Shown here: piece by piece, positions 57,838 to 64,000 of the stretch
Position numbering within the stretch: position 1 is the stretch's first letter
Layout of the letters: every line of letters starts with the position of its first letter
Source of the DNA: Polymyxa betae
Lineage: Eukaryota > Endomyxa > Phytomyxea > Plasmodiophorida > Plasmodiophoridae
Direction of reading: 5' to 3'
Assembly: GCA_003693705.1 (NCBI GenBank)
Contig: RBZT01000633.1
Span: 207,280 to 271,279, forward strand
DNA length: 64,000 nucleotides
Translations under genes and position numbers: made by a program
Notes under the pieces: generated by a model
What the model was told of the DNA's origin: nothing
The model's database searches: none
The model's input: only the letters and a program-made list of their open reading frames with translations

Positions 57838-57997
57838 GATCTCAAATGCAAATGCTTGTCAGGCTTTGTGATTGATACAATGGAAGTTGCTGGAACTGCT
57901 ACAATCAACAGATAGACGAGCGTCTGCCGCCTTTTAAAGCATGATGTCGAGTTTGTCGAAGGTCGATGATTATGTAGGCCTTGCTGGTAAGGCAGCA

Positions 57998-58074
57998 GGC
58001 AGATATGGTGGTGAGGTTCGGGGGCCGCTCCACGCAGGGACGCCCCGATTATCGTGCGGGGCCTCCGATCTGCC
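57998..58074. other. GC-rich foldable segment
   Basis: GGCAGAT (57998-58004) can pair with ATCTGCC (58068-58074), and TCGGGGGC (58018-58025) with GCCTCCGA (58061-58068, with one G-U pair). The two stems overlap by one base at 58068. This GC-rich hairpin stands out from AT-rich surroundings. It may be a structured RNA or may just be part of coding sequence on the minus strand. No known RNA family recognised. Confidence 0.3.
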
Positions 58075-58502
58075 TTAAACTGTCCTGGCTTGAGTGGCAA
58101 TAGGACTCTGAAGTTGGGACTCCCTCTAACGCCCCATGGGGTCTAGGGGCTATGTTCGAGGCTACCTTCTCTGAGGCCTGTCTCTCTCAAAGAACATCAT
58201 GTAGCTAATTGGTCAAATCTACCTCGCTGTCTCTCTGATTCCCTATCGCCTTATCCATCCGTCAGCGCTCCCTTGAATTGTGCTGGTTGATTCGACTGAT
58301 GGCCTGAAGCGGAGCGCCAAAACATCGCTCTTCTCTCCGTGCCAAGATGTCAGCATCAGTCCTCATCTGATTGAGTGTACAGTAATTCAAAGTAGGGCGA
58401 AAACAGCAAACTGAAGATAATTAATTGCCTTGGTTATTTAGATTGGTTAACTTGTGTATTGTTTAAAAGACTGTCGAGGTCGTGGGTACTTTCGGGTTCT
58501 AT

Positions 58503-59360
58503 CTAATAAGATGTGTTACGTTCAGTATCTTCTTTGTCTTTACATTCAGCGGTCTCTTTGTCTTTAAAAGCCCAGGGGCAACAATAACAACAGATTTTTT
58601 TCCAAAACGGGGTCTCGCTGTGCTCTTTCTTCTCATCATATTCTTCTATTTCGTCATTCTTCGATTCACAAGCCCCTGTTTCAGCTAGCGCTTGATCTCT
58701 TGTAATGTATTCACATTGATCTTTGTCAGATTCTTTCGAACATTCTGTTTCCTAATGATCAAGTTCAAATGGGACTCATGCTCTATGACGTTTTATGCAA
58801 GTAACCTTTGGCTGAAGCTCAACTTGGTTTTCTCCAGTTTGATAATTTTCCGCCAAGTCATCATTCTAGAAGCAATGTTAAGTATTTCTGAAAGTCAACG
58901 AAGTGCAATTACTTTGACCGGTTCCGATTCAATGCTCGCTGGATATTCTGTTTGAGTGGGTACATCAGCGGCATAAATCGTTTCTGGTTGTTGCTGTTGT
59001 GTAATAGACACGCTGTCATCTGAGCTGCCATAAACAGAACTCGGCTGTATGACTGGCGTTTCGTTGCTGACGAGTTCTGCTTTGCAATCATTAAAACGAT
59101 TAGCACTTTTGCAATCCTCGCTACCTGGCTGTTGAGTAGCGTATTCGGCAGGGTTTTGCTCGCTATATTCTTCAATGTAAGGTGGTATATCTGGTTTGTT
59201 CACATAGGCATTGGTATCCAACTCCCAATACGGGCTAGTACCACTAACAGGCTCCCTGAGCAGAAATGTATTCAGATTGGCATCCAGTCTGATAAATAAG
59301 AGATCACATTGGTGTAGCAATCAAGGGAAGGACTAGAGCCAATATATGGTATACCATCAT
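58503..59360 (-). CDS. Predicted small secreted protein with Cys-rich C terminus
   Basis: Four exons, 59308-59360, 58919-59255, 58806-58865 and 58503-58751; introns are 52, 53 and 54 bp and the frame holds through all joins. The start MMVYHILALVLPLIATP is a signal peptide. The mature part (about 215 aa) is acidic and polar: SGTSPYWELDTNAYVNKPDI, IPPYIEEYSEQNPAEYATQQ, VYGSSDDSVSITQQQQ. The C-terminal 80 residues carry most cysteines, including the cluster KKICCYCCPWAFK. No domain recognised and no ER-retention signal. Protein size, secretion signal, low complexity and Cys cluster fit a lineage-specific secreted protein; a host-directed role is speculation. Cysteines next to PWAF could instead be lipid-modified. 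Confidence 0.7.
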
Positions 59361-60024
59361 GATGGTAGATATCAAGATAAAGACAGCAATATAATAATGA
59401 TTGATAGGTCAGAGGGACAGTAGCACCAACACGTTATGTAATTGGATTTGGAGCGGATATGACGGGATAGGAACCCCCCGTTCACGGTAAAGTGGTGCCC
59501 CCCCCGTTGTCATCACTGGCCCATCGAACTCATGCAAGTCCACACTGCACTTGTAGAACTTAAAATATCGTATCCAATACAGGGCTCAACAAGACTGTTG
59601 AGTACTGATTTTACCTTGAGCTCAGGAAACTACAAGCAATATATGGGTTTTGTCGTCCTCCAGCCCTATTGCCTCATAGTTGGCTAAATGACCTGGGAGC
59701 TGGTTGCATCCACTGAATTCAAGAAATCCTTGTCTCCATTACCCATCCTCAACAATGACAGGTACCTAACCGAAGCTAACACATTATATAGTGTTTAAGT
59801 CAAGCGATTAATATCATTGGGTAGCTCTTCTAAATAGAGGTTACCCGAACTAGCCAGAATGTACCAAATACGACGCGATTTACATGAAACATAAATGAAG
59901 ACTGGCAACAAAGAGTCCACTTTAAGACAGATGACTGAATTTATACCTCCCTTTTATAAATCAGTTATCATCGTCTATATCTCTCTCAACATCTTTTCGT
60001 TCAAAGTTTCTGACCAGGGTCGCC
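59361..60024. other. Intergenic, nothing recognised
   Basis: Upstream of the secreted-protein gene and of the ammonium transporter, which diverge. It contains C-rich runs at 59470-59510 (CCCCCC near 59475, CCCCCCCC near 59500). Confidence 0.45.
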
Positions 60025-62141
60025 ATGGCCAGTAATTCTTCTGGCCCAGCAACAGACGCCGCTGGTAGCTTTCCAGTGTGATGACTTTCTGAGATTTATG
60101 TGATTCGAAGGTAATGTGTTATTCCTGAGCTCAACGAATGGCGGCGACCCTGCGTTTGATGAAACTGGGTATGCCAGCATTGCCTTTCTTTTGGTAATGG
60201 CAGGTGAACTAACTGTTAACGTTATAAAACTCCAATGAATCAGCTCTTGATAGCACTGGTATTTCTAATGACTCCTGGACTTGGACTTTTCTACTCGGGA
60301 TTGTCGAGATCCAAGAATGCAGTTACATTGATCATGATGTGCTTCTTAAGCATGTCTGCTATCACGATTCAGGTATGCTGACGTTAAAATCACGTTTAAA
60401 TTTCAAATTAAGTGCAGCAATTAGTGGGTATTGTTAGGGTTCTCTTTATCGTTCTCTGAATCAGGAAGTGCTGTTATTGGAGACTTCAAGCATGCAGGAT
60501 TTTATGGTCTGGGATCTAATGCATTAGCCTTAACAGCTCCAGCAGTTCCAGGTTCCTAATAGCCTTCTATATTTGATTTATTCTTGACTCATTGTAGGCA
60601 TTATATTTGCTGCCTATCAGATGAAATTTGCCACCATAACGCCCGCATTAATATTCGGTGCTGGTAACTAATCATGCATGTTCTCTCAGTTATCTATGAA
60701 CGAATTGGCAGTTAGTGAACGGTTTCGTATCCTGCCTGGATTAATTTTCATTGTAATCTGGTCTACTTTGGTGTTCTGCCCTGTTAGCATGAGAATGTCA
60801 GCCGCTGCACATTATCTCAAATCAGACTTAGGTGGCTTATTGGACATGGGCTGCTCGTGGTTGGTTAAGAAATCTGAGTTGCTTGTCTTCTGTTTCTACG
60901 ACACCTTGCGGTATTGGGAGCTACGATTTTGCAGGAGGTCGTGAATCGAAACCATGCTGAATTGTACACCTTAAAGTACTGTAGGGGGTCCTGTGCATAT
61001 TACATCCGGATTTGCAGGATTGGCATATGCAATGATCTTAGGTAAAGGCAAGGTCCCTATAAGCTCTAAAGCTCCTCTTGCTCACGACAGTAAGTTGTGT
61101 GTCAGATTCGATAAGCAATGCATGAACATGATGTTTGGCATAGTGTCCAACGTCTTTCTCGGCACCGGTTTACTTTGGTTTGGTAATGGCACGTTTCTAA
61201 GGGCGCTGCAGCTGAATAAACCATGATTCAGGTTGGTTTGCCTTTAATGGTGGATCAGCTTTAGCTGCCACACCTCGAGCTGCAATTGCTGCTACCGTAG
61301 GTTGAGTTATTGCAATGTTCCTGCAAAAATGAGTCATCTTGACAGGTCACAACTGTTGCTGCAGCCGCTGCTTCAATGACATGGTAAGAGCAGTTACTGA
61401 GAATTGAAATAACTGATTCTATAAACGCTAGGGTATGCATAGACTACTACAAACGCAAGAAGTTCTCAGGGATTGGGTTTTGCTCTGGTGTAATAGCCGG
61501 ATTGGTTTTTATTACACCTGCTGCTGGTTTTGTCGGTGAGAAATTTGTAATTCAACACTTATAGCTGATTCCAATGCAAAGCCCCTTGGAGTGCTATTGT
61601 GATTGGCATAATTGCTGGCATCGTCTGTAATTATTCCATTGAGCTAAAAAATCGTTCTGGTTTGGATGATACTTTGGACACTTTCAGCGTTCATGGAATT
61701 GGAGGGTTTGTGGGAAACATTTTAACAGGTGTATTCGCTGAGAAGTGGATTGGGTTACTTGATGGCACTAATATTAACGGTGGAGCAATTGAAGGCAATT
61801 GGTAATTGAAACCAAACTGTAATATTGTATAATTAACTTCAATAATCATCATTGCTAGGATACAAATAGCTTACCAACTTTGCGGTTCAACTGTCATTGC
61901 TGTTTACTCGTTTGCCATTAGCTATGCTATTTTGTACGTCATAAACAAAATCCCTGGACTCCATCTTCGTCCTTCTGAATCTGATGAGTTCGCTGGAGCT
62001 GACAAGACCCAAATGGCTGAGATCTTATATGTTGCAATATATCCAGACAAGCTCAGTTCAATGCCATCATCGGAGAGGCTTCGCATAGTGGACACGTCTC
62101 CCGATAAACCAAAACATTTGGATGTTGAAGAGATTTCTTAA
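60025..62141 (+). CDS. Ammonium transporter, Amt/MEP family
   Basis: About ten exons, introns near 50-60 bp. It starts MASNSSGPATDAAGSFPV and proceeds through LVFLMTPGLGLFYSGLSRSK (first gate Phe and the Amt motif), WVLLGFSLSFS, FAAYQMKFATITPALIFGA, FRILPGLIFIVIWSTLVFCP, GPVHITSGFAGLAYAMILGK (first of the twin pore His), FNGGSALAATPRAAIAATV, DTFSVHGIGGFVGNILTGVF (second pore His) and IQIAYQLCGSTVIAVYSFAI, to a soluble C-terminal tail IPGLHLRPSESDEFAGADKT. It moves NH4+/NH3 across the plasma membrane. The conserved C-terminal start (LHLR.S...E..G.D) that couples the trimer is intact. Confidence 0.94.
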
Positions 62142-62915
62142 AGTGAATTGCAAATAACCGCTTTTGAGGCCTCCCATTTTACTGTTAAAGGTCGTTTAAT
62201 AAAAAGTGGCTGTGCTTATTTCCGAGATCACAGACGTTTACGAATAGAGAAAACAAGGTCTTGATAGATACATCTCTGTCACTGTTTGTATAAGCTAACA
62301 ATCACGAAACGATGGATAAGGACGCAGTCGACAGAGCTGTCTTGCAACAACACAAATTATTGACTATGGGTCAATAAGACATTTCAAATTTGATTGACAT
62401 GAATGCAGACAATTTGAGAAAACCGAGGCCAATTCTGCAAAAATCGCAAACTGGAAATGAGATAGATGTTAGGGCGCTTTTATGATTGTAATTTCACTAA
62501 TTTGTGATGCTGACCGAGGCAGAACAACAGGTTTTTGCGCATAGGAAACCGGGTTTTCTGCGACCAGATTTAGAGTGCGTTTGGTAACCACAGCGTCCCA
62601 AACGGTCGTTTGAGCAAAACGGCCGTTTTCCGTTTTCTGCGCCACGTTTACAAAACGGCCGTTCTGGAACAGAGCTTGCAGCCAAACGCTAATTCGAAAA
62701 CGCCCGTTTTCTAATAAACTCTGTACATATTACATTAGGTAAACTTTCTTCATTCTAGAGCGTAGACGGATGGTGACACCATCCGTTAACTCACCGACGG
62801 AAGGTGACACCGTCGATATTTTCTGCCTGATCGGACTGAAACTGCATCCATTTTGGTATGTTCTGTGCATTGATTCATAAATTCAACTTTCAATAGGGGT
62901 ATCAAAGTTAAGTTA
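62142..62915. repeat. Non-coding stretch with palindromic AAACGGCCGTTT motifs and hairpins
   Basis: Four near-palindromes occur within 111 bp: 62600-62611 (AAACGGTCGTTT), 62616-62629 (AAAACGGCCGTTTT), 62652-62663 and 62697-62710 (AAAACGCCCGTTTT). Two hairpins follow: ACGGATGGT-GAC-ACCATCCGT (62766-62786) and CGACGG...CCGTCG (62795-62815), both carrying GGTGACACC. No gene supported; a 62-codon minus-strand frame here is not called. Confidence 0.6.
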
Positions 62916-62928
62916 AGAATCGATTCTC

Positions 62929-63148
62929 CGGGGGTCGAAAAACATGCGGGAGAATCAATTCTCCGGGAGGCTACGGTAATTTTCGCGATTATAACATAAA
63001 ATTATAAATAGATAGGATATTTATTATTCAATCTGAATTGAAAATTCGGCAGCCTGTTTTGGCGGCTGAACCGCCATGTCAATGACAAGGCGTATGGTGC
63101 TGTAGCCTCCCGGAGGATCGACTCTCCCGCATGTTTTTCGACCCTCGG
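62929..63148. mobile_element. MITE-like foldback element with 46-bp inverted ends
   Basis: The left end 62929-62974 (CCGGGGGTCGAAAAACATGC...) is the inverse of 63103-63148 (ending GCATGTTTTTCGACCCTCGG) with only a few mismatches. The enclosed 128 bp is AT-rich and non-coding. Short size, inverted ends and no protein fit a miniature inverted-repeat element. Target-site duplication is not clear because a second partial copy abuts the right end. Confidence 0.6.
62951..63102. repeat. 152-bp direct repeat, copy 1
   Basis: Starts AGAATCAATTCTCC and ends GGCGTATGGTGCTG. It matches copy 2 over 152 bp with one visible difference (CAATT versus CGATT), so the duplication is recent. Confidence 0.9.
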
Positions 63149-63300
63149 AGAATCGATTCTCCGGGAGGCTACGGTAATTTTCGCGATTATAACATAAAAT
63201 TATAAATAGATAGGATATTTATTATTCAATCTGAATTGAAAATTCGGCAGCCTGTTTTGGCGGCTGAACCGCCATGTCAATGACAAGGCGTATGGTGCTG
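63149..63300. repeat. 152-bp direct repeat, copy 2
   Basis: Follows copy 1 after a 46-bp spacer (63103-63148) that is itself the inverted end of the foldback element. Its first bases form the palindrome GGAGAATCGATTCTCC. The last 24 bp overlap the 3' end of the minus-strand frame at 63277, so part of a gene end was duplicated or captured. Confidence 0.9.
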
Positions 63301-64000
63301 CCAGTTTTTTTTTGAGGTAATATACCGAAGGTCCGGCATTTCCGGAATGACCGCAGCCGGCAGCGGGATTGTTATTTGAAAAATCTGTGGCGTATGGCCT
63401 TGGAAGTAATGCACTATGGCCTTACTTTGGGGGTCGTCCAGAATGTTATTTACGTGGGCCGGATCGACGTAGTCCACTGGGTCAACCGTGCTCTGTTTCA
63501 GTGAGAGCAAAACATGGCTCCCATCTTCAGCAACTTTTGCCGTGACTGCGTGGCCTGTAACCAGGCATACAATCAGGCATATCCGGTCGCGGCCTTCAGT
63601 GGAATAGCGGATTAGTTCATGGAACACCACATTGTTGTGCGCGGCGATGGATTTTGATATTTCCGGGGTCATGGTAGTCGTGACATCCAGGAAAGTTTTT
63701 TTGTTGGGGTGGTAGGAGGTACTGGAGTACTGATAGGTGGCCGTTTTTTGCCTGAGCCGATACCTAGGATGCGAGGTGGGGTATCTGCGCTTGCATCATC
63801 GCTAGGGTCCGGTAATAAATCCCCTGTTAGGACATATGTGTTAATTAACGTTACACAAACCCTAAAACCCTACCTTTTTTCTGGAGCTCTTTAACCAGTT
63901 TCTTCAAACGGCCGTTAACCACGTTCGCATTGAATGACTCAAACAGAGGATCCATTGATTTGACAGTTGCTGTTCCGAGAGGTCCGGCTAATTTGAGATC
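63277..64000 (-). pseudogene. Partial gene with apparent frameshift, unknown protein
   Basis: It enters from the right edge. Exon 63874-64000 (LKLAGPLGTATVKSMDPLFE, NGRLKKLVKELQKK) joins over a 50-bp intron (63824-63873) to LPDPSDDASADTPPRILGIG and KKRPPISTPVPPTTPTKK, then meets a stop. At the run of seven A on the coding strand (63696-63702) the neighbouring frame continues FLDVTTTMTPEISKSIAAHN, HELIRYSTEGRDRICLIVCL, DPVDYVDPAHVNNILDDPQS to a stop at 63277. One extra A would make a single frame, so this is either a real lesion or a sequencing error in the run. GC is higher than in its neighbours. No domain recognised; it abuts repeats and may belong to a mobile or expanded family. Confidence 0.5.

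Noticed and set aside
57960-58330. SRP RNA or other known structured RNA in the GC-rich gap
   Set aside because: The hairpin is real on paper, but the conserved SRP helix 8 motif and Alu-domain motifs are not present.
58482-58955. Hydrophobic plus-strand frames that look like membrane proteins
   Set aside because: They are the complement of Glu/Lys-rich exons of the secreted-protein gene on the minus strand; Lys/Glu codons read backward as Phe/Leu.

Overview
The window is nuclear DNA of a unicellular eukaryote with compact, intron-rich genes on both strands. The splice sites I could place are GT-AG, and the introns are nearly all 44-62 bp. Identifiable genes combine traits that narrow the lineage: a radial-spoke protein (RSPH9, so a motile flagellum is made at some stage), an augmin subunit (HAUS6), a K+-independent membrane H+-pyrophosphatase, a V-ATPase, MEMO1, an ALKBH9/10-type RNA demethylase and an SDP1-type lipase. 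This is not an animal or a typical fungus. A flagellated protist such as a rhizarian (a plasmodiophorid, for example) fits best, but that is inference; a stramenopile or another protist cannot be excluded.

Layout. 1-8.8 kb: start of a secreted aspartyl protease (cut by the window edge), RPL10, V-ATPase subunit H, ALKBH-type dioxygenase, ER-lumen DnaJ, eIF6, and a SANT/Myb-like protein. 9-18.6 kb: RSPH9, a tandem-repeat stretch, a mitochondrial DEAD-box helicase, a RhoGEF, HAUS6 and the NatC subunit NAA35. 19-25 kb: two adjacent intronless membrane-anchored proteins of unknown family, a gene-poor stretch, and a double SANT/Myb-like protein. 25-33 kb: a large receptor-like protein (phosphate-binding-protein-like ectodomain, Cys-rich linker, multiple membrane spans), a CBS-domain protein, U6 snRNA, MEMO1 and a second RhoGEF. 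33-41.5 kb: a decayed C2H2 zinc-finger gene, NOP58, the H+-pyrophosphatase and cytochrome b5. 42-48.7 kb: poorly resolved loci, a TPR protein and SUMO. 49-56.7 kb: patatin-type TAG lipase, a small divergent kinase, a C2-domain membrane protein and a small coiled-coil protein. 56.8-62.1 kb: an unknown protein, a small predicted secreted Cys-rich protein and an ammonium transporter. 62.2-64 kb: palindromic motifs, a foldback (MITE-like) element with a 152-bp direct repeat, and a partial gene with an apparent frameshift.

Functionally it is a mixed housekeeping region (translation, snoRNP, pumps, trafficking, signalling, cytoskeleton) with no operon-like logic. The lineage-specific material is concentrated at 19-21.6 kb, 25.4-28.3 kb, 58.5-59.4 kb and 62.2-64 kb. 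No CRISPR array, rRNA, convincing tRNA or autonomous transposon was seen. Exon boundaries given are hand-derived from reading-frame continuity and family alignment from memory; start codons of multi-exon genes are the least certain part.
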